Notes: a model not told the origin generated them from the letters alone. A DNA stretch of 64,000 bases from Tigriopus japonicus (GCA_010645155.1 JAAGOF010000051.1:128337-192336); one strand, 5' to 3'; counted from the stretch's first letter, positions 34,086 to 44,912 are shown. A program made the numbers and translations.

Positions 34086-34145
34086 AGTCAAAAATGGAAA
34101 ATCTTCTTGGATTTTAAGTTTCTTTTTCAAATTTTAAATCAAATA

Positions 34146-36130
34146 GACGCTTTCAAAAAAGTTCAACGCCAAAATTTGGGTTTCACCGCCCATTTTATCT
34201 CACTTCGACATGAGCAAACCTACGGCCTTACTTACGGATGCGTCTCGGTTGAAGGGCTTGGGATTTGCTTTATGAAGAATGTTAATTGAAGGGTACAAAA
34301 ATTGCCACTAGATGGAGCCAAAACAAAAAGGGCAAAGTCCCTTGATTTCAGATCTATCTTCAACTTTGATTTGTTACCAAAATTGCAGCTTCCATCTTAA
34401 AATGGATTTCTCTTCATATTTCGAGTCTTTTGGAGCTCAGCTACTATATTATGTGTTCAAAAAGTGAAAAGTCACACTGAGTAATCACAAATTGAGGCTA
34501 AATATTTACCAGAAGAAGCACCCACAAATGTTTCTATCTCAAGATGGCACTGATTGTCATTTTTCTCTTTGATTGAAACTCAACTTTGCTTCCTTCAGAG
34601 GGCTTGCTCTAACGGCAGAGTTGTTCATTTTGAGAACAAAAGAGGGCACTCTAGTAGGATGTGCTAAGGGCAGGCTAAATCATGTAAGAGCCATCTAGGT
34701 GGAGCGAATGTCAGTTTTCTCTAAAATCCTAAATTGCAACAGAACAAAGAAGGCCATCGGAATTTGGTTCAATGTGGATCAAGATTTATATCAGAAACTG
34801 AATCTCGCTATGTGGTGTGCGAGCTAGAAATGCTAGCAATTTATTGGTCAATGAAACGGTGTCGCACGTATCTCATGGGTCTTCCACATTTTGAAGTACT
34901 GACTGATCACAAACCACTAATTTCTATATGCAATTCTTAAAGCCTGCTCTCCATAGAAAATAGCCGAATTCAGAATTTCCGCGAGAAGCTTTTTTCAAAT
35001 TTAGGCAAGCTCAGTAAACATCAGCTGGGCCTGTTTGTCTACTCCGTAGCACCGTCGTGGCCTCTGGCGCCTCATTGCTTCACTAAAATTCTACGATCGC
35101 ATCTCATTCTCGACCGTTTGTGGCGGAGCAACTGACCGTTTAAAATATTTGATCGAGCGCAGAACAAGAAAGAACAGAATCACCAGAAAAGGGCGGCGCA
35201 ACACTACGGAGCACAAAATCAACAACCTTTTTCTCACTGTGCTTATTCTATTTCACACTTTCGTGGAAAAAAGGAAGGGCGCATCAAATTGCAGATGCTT
35301 TGAGTCGAGCGCTGGACGAGAGTCCAAAGTCTTTCATGATTATTTGTCGTAACGTGCAAGATTTGGACAATTCGGCAAAAACAGATCAATGCATGGAATT
35401 TCTTCAAACAGCGGCTTCGAGTGATCGCGATTTTGAAACCATCTAGGAATTCATTTGCTCTGGAAAATCGACGAGTGCCATCAAAAAACTTTATCCAGAT
35501 CATGTCGCTCGTTCCTATCTAAAAGTTTGGGATCGTTTGTCTGTTGATGGTGGTTTGATTTTGTTGGATTGTTCCAGAGTAATTGTGTCATCTTCAGCTC
35601 GTGGGGAAGTTCTTCGCCGGCTTTATATCTCTCATCAAGGAATAACCCGTACATATGCCAAGGCCAAAGTTTTGTTTTTTTGGCATGGAATGATTAATGA
35701 CGCAAATCAAATTATCACTGGATGCGGTTTGTGCCAACGATTTAGTTCGAGTCAGTGTCGTGAACCAATTCAATTGGATACTCCCATTTCTCGACCTTTT
35801 GAATCTGTATCGGCGGATATCTATGAGCATTCCTCACAGTATTTCTTAGTCTTAGCGAAATTACTTCCCAGTTTACCAATTGGTGCAAGAGTTAGAATTT
35901 TTCATCACGTTACTGGTGAATTTAATCGATTTAGAACAATCGTAAAAATAAGAGAAAATGGTAGATCCTATCTTGTGGAATCTGATGGGAGGATATTGAT
36001 TCGAAATCGACGGCGATTAAAACCTTGTGATCAAGACATCGGACGATTGTAGGATCCAGTTGGAATTACACCGGAATCACTCAGAAGATCTATGCGAATT
36101 GCAAATCAACACGCATCCAAAATGTAAATA
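34146..36130 (+). pseudogene. Ty3/gypsy pol remnant (RNase H and integrase)
   Basis: Ordered but broken pieces of gypsy pol. About 34146-34275: start of RNase H (DAFKKVQRQ, HFDMSKPTALLTDAS, GLGFAL) with a frameshift. 34734-34940: rest of RNase H (LVQCGSRFISETESRYVVCELE, TYLMGLPHF, LTDHKPL). About 35275-35500: HQIADALSRA and linker. 35537-36052: integrase zinc-binding region (GLCQRF), then PISRPFESVSADIY. From there the frame jumps straight to the integrase C-terminal part (GARVRIF, RSYLVESDGRILIRNRRRLKP), so the catalytic core is deleted. About 460 bp of foreign sequence separates the two RNase H parts, and another roughly 250 bp interrupts before HQIADALSR. It is related to, but distinct from, the element at 52830-58330. 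Confidence 0.85.
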
Positions 36131-36146
36131 TAATAAAGTAAAGCTT

Positions 36147-36300
36147 GAGAGGGGGGTTGTGTTGGAATCTAGCTGTCACCGATTTCAGCTGGGGGTCATC
36201 CTATATGTGTTTGCAAAATCATTGAGAGGTTGGGTGGAATAAAAAAAGTTGCGTGAAAGTAAAATCACATCTTCACATCAAAAAATAACTACCTTGTGAG
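36147..36300 (+). repeat. Polypurine tract and start of a gypsy 3' LTR
   Basis: GAGAGGGGGG (36147-36156) follows the integrase remnant and is followed by TGTGTTGGAATCTAGC at 36158, a standard purine tract/LTR junction. AATAAA at about 36239 could be the LTR poly(A) signal. The LTR end was not defined and no 5' partner was found. Confidence 0.5.
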
Positions 36301-36463
36301 GTACATTGTGAGTTTCAACCTTTTGCTTAGCAACTATCTAAACAAATGATTAACTTAACACCCATCAATTTGTATAATATTGCATCTTTATATAGAAAAA
36401 AAACAAGGTTATCGTCAAATTGTAAAACACGAAACAATCCGGCTTGTCAAAGTATGACTTAAA

Positions 36464-36781
36464 ATGGTAATAATTGGTTCAATCGTCGCTTCAGGGCCCA
36501 TTTTTTCTCCCATGACAGACTACGTAAACGACGTTCCATCGCTCTTTGTTGATCAATTTCTCGCCCAACAAAGCAGGTTCAACATTGATCTACCAAGTAC
36601 CAATGCTCGCCAGCTTCACTATCTCAAAAATCGACCCCCAACGTGTTTCTGGCTTTTGAGCCCAACTTGGGGAGGAGGCCTGACACGGAAGATTTTTCAA
36701 ATGGTGTTTGGTAATCATTATTTTGTGGTAATCTTTGATCATAAGACCCACTTTCTTTTTTTTGAGTGTCTTGGAAACTAG
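36464..36781 (+). CDS. Possible exon: solute-binding-protein-like fragment
   Basis: The open frame (105 codons) looks protein-coding. After an acceptor-like cgtcgcttcag (about 36496) it reads PMTDYVNDVPSLFVDQFLA, then PSTNARQLHYLKNRPPTCFW. The pattern 'x-N-A-R-x-L-x-x-L-x-x-R-P-x-T-C' resembles a group of bacterial periplasmic solute-binding-like proteins, and loosely the ligand-binding lobes used by ionotropic receptors. The useful similarity ends at about 36660. No partner exon was found, and the donor is uncertain (AATG/GTGTTTGG or TTTG/GTAATC). It could be a lone exon, a decayed gene or chance. Confidence 0.3.
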   Translation: MVIIGSIVASGPIFSPMTDYVNDVPSLFVDQFLAQQSRFNIDLPSTNARQLHYLKNRPPTCFWLLSPTWGGGLTRKIFQMVFGNHYFVVIFDHKTHFLFFECLGN

Positions 36782-38199
36782 CTAAAGCGTTCAACTATTA
36801 ATGATTGTGTGAGCGATGGTAGTTTTAATTCTCCTAAAATTGCAGGTATTTCGAAAAAAGGAACTGAAAGAGGCTTTTGTTATGAAAATGAAATATTCTT
36901 TCAGCCACTCAGATTGTCTTTCTGAGATAATTAAATGAGTGAACGGTACATCCGAAGCATAAAAACAGGTTGATGGGCGTCATGTGTTACAGACGAAATT
37001 TCAAGTAGTTCAATCTATTTCTGAGAAAAGAGATGCCCACGTTATGCACTAGTTATGCTGGAATTTGACAAAAAAGACTTTATCTTATTTGTCTATCCTT
37101 TTGTTTGTGGAATGAAAAGGGTAAAGTCGAGTAAGATTTTACTTTGAATGGAATACAGGACTATTATATCATTAGATTGTGAGATTATTCATGGTCATAT
37201 AAAATCTTTTAATCCCGAGGAATTGTTTTTATGAAATCTTATCGTGGCGACAAATTTTGCAGGGAATTTGTTTCCAAACTAACATTAAAATTTACACGGT
37301 GGATATCAACACCACTTAGGGCAAATCAACAATTTGTTTTAGAAGGGAGCGGAAAAAAACCTTTTTCAAAACATAGCAGGCAAATTAAAAAAAAGCTGTG
37401 TCACATAACTTGGGAACTTCAAATTCTTTCGAATATTTATAACGATTCTTTTCCTAACCTTTTTGAATGTCCTTGCAATTACCTTTTAAAAGAGCAAAAG
37501 TGGTAAGACGACTATTGAAATTGAGAAGTCCACTGTTTTTGAACTATTTGTCATTTTCTAAGGTGAATAGATTTTCAATTTTGTGAAATATTTTTTTTTT
37601 CGTGTTTTCGCCCAATAGTTTTTTGGCTTGACAAGGAAGTTTTTTGGGAAACCCTTTTGACAAAGAGATAATTTTTAATTAAGATATTTGGGATTTTTTG
37701 AAAATTTGTTACTCAAAGTAATTGTAGACACAAAAGTGGTCTCAACTTTTCTACTTATTCTAAACATGAATGTCGTTGAAAATTAAGCTCTTCCACATAA
37801 ATTTGTTTGCAATATTGATCAAGTGTGCAAAAAAATGTTTTTCTTTTCCGTTAATTTTTCTTCATAATAATGTTTATTTCAACAATTTGATATCATTGGA
37901 CAATATTTTGTGTAAATCTTAATACAATTTGGAATTTTATGGTTGTTGTGTTGACCACCATAGAGAGGTGGACTGCTCCCTAGATCGGTACTAGGACGCC
38001 ACCTGGTTTTAGTGCTTCCAGTTTTTGAGGTGGTGACTAAACTTCAGCGCAATTTAAGATAATACAATGCTCTACCTCTTTGGTGGTCAGTTACTCCCCC
38101 ATGCCAACTTAAATCGAGTGTGGAATGCAAGAAACCAAAAAATGAATAATTTCTGTTCATAATGAGTAATTTTGTGTTCAAAGTTTTGGAGAGACTGAA
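36782..38199. other. AT-rich intergenic sequence
   Basis: No supported gene. A 91-codon plus-strand frame (37231-37506) lacks motifs. Confidence 0.35.
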
Positions 38200-38205
38200 A
38201 GAGCT

Positions 38206-38495
38206 TTGATCATGGTAGTTTTTGCAGCGATTGTGGCGCAGCCTGATCAGCCTACAAAGCTCAAAAATTTGTGCCAGTCCTTAACATGTCTCAATTCGAG
38301 GCGTCTTGTCGACTCTTCCCGTCTAATTCCCGTCGTGTCGTTCCATTTGGCTGTCGTATTCCGTAATCGGTTGAGGTCCGCCATCTGTGGTCAGTGAAAA
38401 AGGGCTTATCCTTCGGAGACAGGTCATGGAGGAGAATTGAACCGACGACCTATCCCACACAAGGAAGGTGCCTTAACCACTTGACCACTTTTAAT
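38206..38495 (-). mobile_element. tRNA-derived SINE
   Basis: The minus strand starts with a tRNA-like head: box A-like TGGTTAAGGCACC and box B GGTTCAATTCTCC, followed by a non-tRNA body (ccacagatggcggacctc, gaattgagacatg, ggactggcacaaa). The last motif also occurs in the SINE at 4929 (gactggcacaaa), suggesting a shared superfamily. There is no intact anticodon stem. Confidence 0.5.
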
Positions 38496-38499
38496 TAGT

Positions 38500-38610
38500 A
38501 TATACTGTTATATATTAAATAATGTATATATTAAATAAAAGAATAATATTTATTAAATAAAAAAATAATTTATATTAAATAATAACGAGTTAATTTTTAG
38601 GTTTGTTTTT
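38500..38610. repeat. Low-complexity tattaaataa tract
   Basis: About seven copies of a tatattaaataa-type unit, with short ata-rich spacers, immediately upstream of the next gene. It ends in the acceptor-like gttaatttttag at 38601. Confidence 0.6.
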
Positions 38611-38615
38611 CTACC

Positions 38616-39193
38616 ATGATTAAGGATAATTTGAAAAGTCAAATTTCAGTTGGATTCAATGACTTTTACCATATTTGGCAAAGATTTCGCTTTCGCGAAA
38701 ATTCTAAATTGTCCACTTCCATTCATCTGAGCCTCATTGTTGCCACATATGGTTTTTGGTCATGCTATTTTTCCAAAAATATTAGACGTCTTCTGAAGCT
38801 TCAAATGATGGAGAACGCAGAATTGACACAAAATTTGATGAATGCTTCAAACTTAACTCAAATACCCAGTTGCTAAACAATTCTTATTCTCTTTTCTTGT
38901 TTGTTTTAGAACATTCTAAAGTAAAAAATGTGGTGAAATGTGGCCAAATTCACCGTTTGGATAAAAACCTAGAATATTTTGATACAAACATATCCCAAAA
39001 GTTTCTCCATAACGCCGTGTCTGAACGTCCGTGTGACTTCTGGCAAGTTAAAAGACCTCCCTGTTCTTTGATAGCTCATAGATCGTTCACAAGTGTCGTT
39101 TTCTTGAAGTTGGTCGAGTCTCACGCCAAGCGCCAAACCATGAGCACGGTTGAACAGTTTTTGGGCAAGATGATGCACTTAATCTACGAGTGA
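38616..39193 (+). CDS. Unrecognised small membrane-type protein, two exons
   Basis: Exons 38616-38868 and 38910-39193 join across a 41-nt intron (CCCA/GTTGCTAAAC ... ttgttttag), phase 1 on both sides, giving 178 codons. ATG 38616 lies 15 bases after an acceptor-like gagttaatttttag, so a 5' UTR or coding exon may precede. Residues about 33-52 (SIHLSLIVATYGFWSCYF) are hydrophobic and could span a membrane, followed by a basic NIRRLLKL stretch. The second exon is Lys/Cys-containing (KCGQIHRLDKNLEYF, RPCDFWQVKRPPC). I recognise no family. The stop is 23 bases before the start of the glycosyltransferase gene, so the two may share a transcript. Coding status rests on the phase-matched splice and protein-like composition. 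Confidence 0.5.
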
Positions 39194-39216
39194 ATTCTTG
39201 CTCCTGAAGAATCATA

Positions 39217-39759
39217 ATGAAGAGATATTTACTAAGACGAATCATTCCGGCTTTCCTGCCAATTTTGGTACTCATGGTGATCTGGAACAACCCAAAGGAA
39301 CCGGTTCCTCAGATCACTCTCATCGAACCTGTGGTCAACCCCAAAGAAACCCCAACCATCCCAACATCAACATCAACAGAATTGAGTGCTTACTCGCCAA
39401 AGATTGTGAAAAAACTAAGATGGAGAAATTTGTTTAAGTCTTTGTCTAAAACATTGCTTCGAAAAAAACCCCGTGAAATCAATCATCGTGAGCTTCAGCC
39501 TGTTTTGGCCCACCCACCCAAAGTGTGGATTTCTCTTTCCGTGTGCTTCTCGGGAAATACACAATATCATAAAAAGGAAAATTTCCCATATTTGGAAGCC
39601 GCTAAAATGTCCACACATTTGTGGCACCAAGTTGCTAATTTATCCACTGTGGTTCAAGTCGTGTACAATGAAAAGGATCACAATGCAACCAATCTTGCGT
39701 TATATGTCGATGTTTTGAGGAACCTAGGAAGCTTAGTGTATCCAATAGTCAATGATGGG
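39217..39759 (+). CDS. Glycosyltransferase-like type II membrane protein, exon 1
   Basis: Start ATG 39217 opens with a short basic tail (MKRYLLRR) and a hydrophobic segment (residues about 9-23, IIPAFLPILVLMVIW), the signal-anchor layout of Golgi glycosyltransferases. A Pro/Thr/Ser-rich stem follows, then the beginning of the catalytic fold (PKVWISLSVCFSGNT, YLEAAKMSTHLWHQ, VVQVVYN). The donor is GGG/GTAAGTTT at 39760, phase 0. Exon 2 (42153) enters in phase 0 and exon 3 (48151) continues in phase 2, giving a complete 383-residue protein. Catalytic identity (donor and acceptor sugar) cannot be read from the sequence. No poly(A) signal was spotted close downstream of exon 3. It sits 23 bp downstream of the small gene at 38616-39193. 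Confidence 0.8.
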
Positions 39760-41328
39760 GTAAGTTTGAATTTTAAGATCAAAGTGGGATTTAGAAATTT
39801 TATAATTTAATCAACTTTCTCTATAACTGGTCTCGCTAGTGCACTGTGATTAAGGAGGGCAGTCATAAAGTGCACAATCTAGTACTTTTTATGGTTCTTT
39901 CCATGAAACATGTAAATTGGCATATAGCAATGGTCATAAATCAGTATCAAACAAAGTAAAATGCCTATGATGTTAATGGAGGGACCCCAAACCAAATAGC
40001 TAGTATTTGTAGCTCAATTTTGGTCAGGAAAAATACCTGAAATTCCTTTAGAATTATCGAACTTATTATACTAATGTTAAAGAAATTTTTTTGGTCTATT
40101 CAATCAAAAACTTTTGCATGTCTATTAGCTCTATTAGCAAGTCCAAGCTATCGCCAAACAAAAGAACTAGATGGTGCACTTTTTGTATGAACTCTTTAAT
40201 TACAGTGCTCTAATTCCAACAAGAAATGTTATGGAGTGAATGTACTATATGGCAAGTGGTAAAATATTTTCAAACCAAGAGTTTATCTAATTTCTAGTTT
40301 TCAAGTATCCAACTTTGATTGTATTGTTCAAACTGTCACTTGAAGAACTATTTGATAGATGGGAAAATGCAGCGAACGATTGCTCGAATATGCTCATTGA
40401 TTTGCATTTCAAATCTTGGAAAATGCAAATTAGGAAGAAGTCGAAATGCCCCCAAGAAAATGGGTGGGCACTTTCCACTGTTTTATAAGTCTGAAATCTT
40501 CACTAAGATAGAAATACCTTCAAATATTGTCTTTAAACATACACCCACAATTGATGGAAAGCGAATTCTCGTCCAATTTAGAGACCGTTTCTTCTTTTCC
40601 TTTTCGTGGACTTTTAGGCAAACCAAACCCAGAAATCAAACTACGTTTGGTCAAGGCTAAAAATGAGAATACTTGTTAAAGAAATCTTTTTTATTGGACA
40701 ACATACATATAGAGTTTACTTCGGTATGACCAAACTGTCGACAATAGAATACAATTCATGGTAACGGGTAAAAATCGACTGTAAGTAAACAAACAAAATC
40801 ACGTTTATATGCTTCATTGAGAGGACCTCTATCTATCTGCATGGGCTCTAAATAGCTCAAGAAAAAAAGTCTCCTGTGCTGTTATATTCAAATCAGAATT
40901 TCCACGCTGAACAACAAAATATTTATTGAATGATGCCACGTGCAGATTAAGTGGGATTGTCCTTCCTTCAACAAACTTTATTCAAAAAAGCCATTGACTA
41001 TATGAAATACGTTGCTCATTTTCTCCTTCTTTTAAAGGATCATTGATTAATTAGCTTTTGAGGAAAATCAATTAAAGGAGGTAATAAGACGAGTTTGCCC
41101 CGAAGCGAAACGTTCATCGTCTTCTAGAGTTGAACTTTCCGACTTCATAGCTGTAAATTCCGTGTAGATGAAAGACACCAGTTTTGTTGAAGCAAAACAT
41201 GAGCATCGTCAGTAAATGCAACCCTTATATCAGACCAACAAACAAGCTTTGAATCTCGAATGGGTATTAATTTCTCCAAGAGCACGACAAGAGTTGCCAT
41301 CCCCTCAATCCCAAACGTATTTCATGCT

Positions 41329-41420
41329 TAAACCAAGAAGCACTGAATCTTCTGGAGTGGAAGCCTAAAAATGAGAATAATGATTTCCATTAGAAGCCAA
41401 TCAATTGCCTTCTTATGAAT
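41329..41420. mobile_element. Mutator-type MITE, truncated copy
   Basis: The left end aagaagcactgaat...ctggagtgg-agcct...atgatttcca matches the termini of the 435-453-bp elements at 44478, 49051 and 60850. The right part is missing. Confidence 0.65.
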
Positions 41421-41660
41421 ATGAGTCATCATTTAGATTGCGTGGACAACGTTTTTCTTGTATTTTAGTTCAATCAAGGATGACTCAACGAAGGATATGT
41501 TACGGAATACCACTTACAGCTTAATCAATACATGAAAATTCAACGGAACATTTACTGCACTGATATAACCTCTTATTTTAGTACAATGATATGCTGAAAT
41601 GCTGTATTTCTGCCATTTGTACTGAGAAATTAATATGTGGGATGGGGGTGGATTTTAATG

Positions 41661-41725
41661 CCGCTACAATGAATGGGATTCCGTGTAAAGAGAGTTAATG
41701 ATTAATTTAGTTTTTTATGGTTAAA
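41661..41725 (-). mobile_element. LINE 3'-end scrap (second family)
   Basis: The minus strand matches the terminal ctctttacacggaatcccattc segment of the LINE 3' UTRs at about 14060 and 25081. It is too short to say more. Confidence 0.45.
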
Positions 41726-42152
41726 TGTTGCTAGCCTTGCCTTGAAAACTACGACTTCGATTTTTAACTTGACGACTATATTTTGAAACATACTTGGTTC
41801 TGAGATAGATTTAAGAAATCTCCGAGTTGAATTTATGACCAAGCCCAGTACTTTTACAATTGTTTAACCGATATAATGTTTCAAAAGCACCATAGGAGTT
41901 TATGATATTCCATAAGATTGAGTGGCAGTGAATTTTAGGAACACCCTACAATAGTTTACATTTTTTGTATTGATCATTCTTAAAAAACACAAAAATAATA
42001 TAGTGTAAGTAAAAATGTAAAAAAGGCACTGAAAATACCCAACGTCTTATGTACCCGCAATATTGCTTACAACGGTTAAAATGAGTCTTTCCAGGGCATT
42101 AACAGTGATTTCTTAGACTTCTTTTACATTGCTATAGTATATCATTTTTTAG

Positions 42153-42436
42153 GACCTGGAATGCAGCTTAAAAGCACAAATGCAAAGAATGTTTGTCTCA
42201 CATGTGCCTGAAATCAAAAATGAGGATCTTGTGGTGACTTCTGATGTCGATATTTTTCCTATGGTGCCAAACGTTTTGGACGAACTGAAACGAGACTACA
42301 AGATTTGGTTATTCCAATACGCTCAATCTGAGGTTAATCAAGATACATTCAGCATGTCTTTCATTGCCATGACCAAAGCTCAATGGATGCAGCTTCTTCC
42401 ACAAAACACTCCAGAGGACACAATACATCATTTTCT
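42153..42436 (+). CDS. Glycosyltransferase-like protein, exon 2 (catalytic DVD motif)
   Basis: 284 bases between acceptor atcattttttag and donor TTCT/GTGAGTTG, entering phase 0 and leaving phase 2. It encodes LVVTSDVDIFPMVPNVLDEL; DVD (residues 212-214 of the joined protein) is a DxD-type nucleotide-sugar/metal-binding motif of GT-A folds, preceded by a hydrophobic beta-strand as expected. Downstream, FSMSFIAMTKAQWMQLLP fits the acceptor side of the fold. Confidence 0.85.
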
Positions 42437-43077
42437 GTGAGTTGCAGTTATGATTTTACAATGAACAAAAGATAGCAAAATACCATTTTCAACATGATAG
42501 TGTAACATCATGCCGTTCAGTCAAAAAACGAATAATCTAGAGGGAAAGAAAGAAAAGAAAGAAAAAACTAACGACAATTCAGTACAAGACAAAGGATACA
42601 TAGTTACATACAAAAGATAAAGAAAAGAATGAATATTTAGAGATCAAATCGTTTATTGATTCATCTGAACACTACCTAAACCAATTTTCTTATAGAGGGA
42701 CGTTTTATTTCCATTCTAAAAACTTAAAACAATATATTAATTTATTTCTCTCATCAGCATTGATTGTAGTATATTCAAAGTTGAAAGGTCATTTAAACCA
42801 CTTTCTTATCAATTTAAAACTATTGTAAGCTTAAAAAACAACCAGGAGATGACAAACATTACTTTCTAGTCAGGAACCAGCTTACAAAAACTGGAAAAGC
42901 AAGTCTTAAAGTATAATAAGCCGTCTTCTAGGAGGCATTGTGGACGATTTTAAAAAGAGGTTTCCGTCGCTAACGAGTCAAACCAGTTCAGAATTTTAAA
43001 ACTCTTTTTGCTTGACCATCTTGATCTTCGATCTTTGATTGGCCGTAATTTTGCACCGTTTTCTAACTCATCTCATA

Positions 43078-43477
43078 CCGGGTGATTCATAAGAAACGGA
43101 ACAGGAAACCATGTCCGTAACTCGGAAATGGTTAATCTAACAAAAAATGTATGCAGTTCAAAAAGATGCAATAAATAACAATTCTTAAGCAAAATATGAT
43201 TTATTCACTTTTTGTCACATTCTATCCGATTAGAGCCACATTTCGGAATGGAGAAAAAAATCAGAGTCACGAACGATTTGGTTTCAAAAATGTCCCTTCG
43301 CGCGAAAATTCTCGTCGCTTCAATATTAAATGAGGGTGAAATTGCTTTTTTTCTGATTTTTCAACCCAAGAGTTTGGGAAATCACATCCAAAGAAAATAA
43401 GGTTCATATACAGTACGGTTTCAATCACGAGTTATACACGATATCATGAGGTGTTCCGTTTCTTTTGAAACACCCGG
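43078..43477. mobile_element. mariner-type MITE, 400 bp
   Basis: Inverted ends CCGGGTGATTCATAAGAAACGGAACA-like at the left, matched by TGTTCCGTTTCTTTTGAAACACCCGG at the right. TA flanks both sides (43076-43077 and 43478-43479). A short plus-strand frame includes SLRAKILVASILNEGEIA, reminiscent of a helix-turn-helix of a transposase N-terminus, but no catalytic domain remains. Confidence 0.75.
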
Positions 43478-43675
43478 TAGGGTTTGTTTGATGGGTTTTA
43501 CTGAAATAGGTGTACCTCCATAAATTCTAGAAATTCCCCTCATCAAATGCATACATGTTACAATGCATACCCTTTTGCAGATTGCGATCAGAAAAACGTT
43601 TTAACGACGAACTCCAACCCTTTGGCCAAGAACGACTGAAATCTGGACAAGGAGGTTAGAGATAAAACTCATAAG

Positions 43676-44232
43676 TAGGGCCCGGAAATATTTTTTTACA
43701 TATATATTATAGTTCAAAAATATTTCTCCGTTTTTGCGCCATTTTTTAAAGATTTTGTCTGTTTCAAGGAAAAATACATATTTTCTCGCATATTTTTGCG
43801 TAAAAAATATTTTACGCAAAATTGAGGAAATAAAAGGAATGACCAATGCTCAAGAGGGCTTACCCAAAATGTACCCAAAATAAAAGAAAATCTCTTCAAA
43901 ATGGCATTTGTTTTGAGACTAGACATTCACAACCAAAACTACTATCAAACACGAAACAAACTGCGCCATACAATGGGGCAAATTGAAAAATTGTATTGTT
44001 AAATCAATTGCATGTGAAGTATGCCTCCAAAGACGTTCAAATGCATCAAATTCACCATAAAAAAATTTGGAAAATTGATACAAACAGATAAAAATACCAA
44101 AATAAAGGCGTTGTCAAATTTTTTTTCCTAAATATCCGGCCTTTTTCAAATACTTAGCAAATATATAGGGCTTTTGCAAAAAATATATGTTGGATATTTT
44201 GACACTTTTTGGAAATATTTTTCCGGGCCCTA
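43676..44232. mobile_element. hAT-type MITE, TAGGGCCCGGAAATA family
   Basis: 557 bp with near-perfect 20-bp inverted ends (TAGGGCCCGGAAATATTTTT). Flanks ctcataag and ctctaaaa match at 5 of 8 positions, so the duplication is only weakly supported. AT-rich with 'aaatat' motifs; non-coding. Confidence 0.75.
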
Positions 44233-44477
44233 CTCTAAAAGTTTGATTGGTTGAGAATTTCTCAAATTTAAATGTCCATTTTTGTCGACTGTTTCCCCTT
44301 GATTGTGTTCATTAACATAAAACAGTCATTCCGTTTCTTGTACGTTTTTAATAACAAGGCTAACCCCTTCATGTGATTCTTTATTTCCTTAAGAGCTTTC
44401 ATGACGTCTAGAGTTTTACCATGACACACAATAACTTAAATTGAAATTTGAAGTATAGATTTGCTTTAACACAGACC

Positions 44478-44912
44478 AAGAACCACTGAATTTCACTGGA
44501 CCGAGAGGCCAATGAAAAGAATCATGATCTTTTGTAGGAACAAAGCAATCACGTTCTTGAACAAATAAGACCTTGTCTTGGATGTCAATTTTCAGCTCAA
44601 TCGAACATCCGAGTCAAAAGTTATGCTCTCTCTAAGTTCAGTGCAAATTCTACCGAGAATGAATGAACTAGCCTTTTTCTGGCAGTCGCTTTCCCACAAA
44701 AGGGCGAGCTCATTCATTCTATGCTCTCTTCAGTGCATAAGTTTGAGAAGGCATAACTTTTCACTCCGGCATTCGATTGCGCTGACAATTGAAATACGTC
44801 GTCTACTGAAAGCAAGCAAGGTTTGCTTTGCAACAGAAGGCAATTGAATTAATCCTTTTGGAAATCAAAATTCTCAGCCTTTGCCTCCCACTCCAGCAAT
44901 TCAGTGCTTCTT
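44478..44912. mobile_element. Mutator-type MITE (AAGAAGCAC family), copy 1
   Basis: 435 bp flanked by ACACAGACC and GCACAGACC (44469-44477 and 44913-44921), a 9-bp duplication with one change. The ends AAGAACCACTG and CAGTGCTTCTT are inverted. The interior has a second inverted pair (cgagaatgaatgaactagcc and gggcgagctcattcattct), so the whole element folds back. Orientation of the core is inverted relative to the copies at 49051 and 60850. Confidence 0.8.

Larger units (their letters stand above)
39760..42152 (+). other. Intron 1 of the glycosyltransferase-like gene
   Basis: A 2.39-kb intron (donor GTAAGTTT, acceptor atcattttttag, phase 0). It holds a truncated copy of the Mutator-type MITE (41329-41420) and a LINE 3'-end scrap on the minus strand (41661-41725). 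The rest is unassigned. Confidence 0.7.

Noticed and set aside
44578..44847. Plus-strand gene of 89 codons
   Set aside because: Lies wholly within the Mutator-type MITE and recurs in its other copies with stops.
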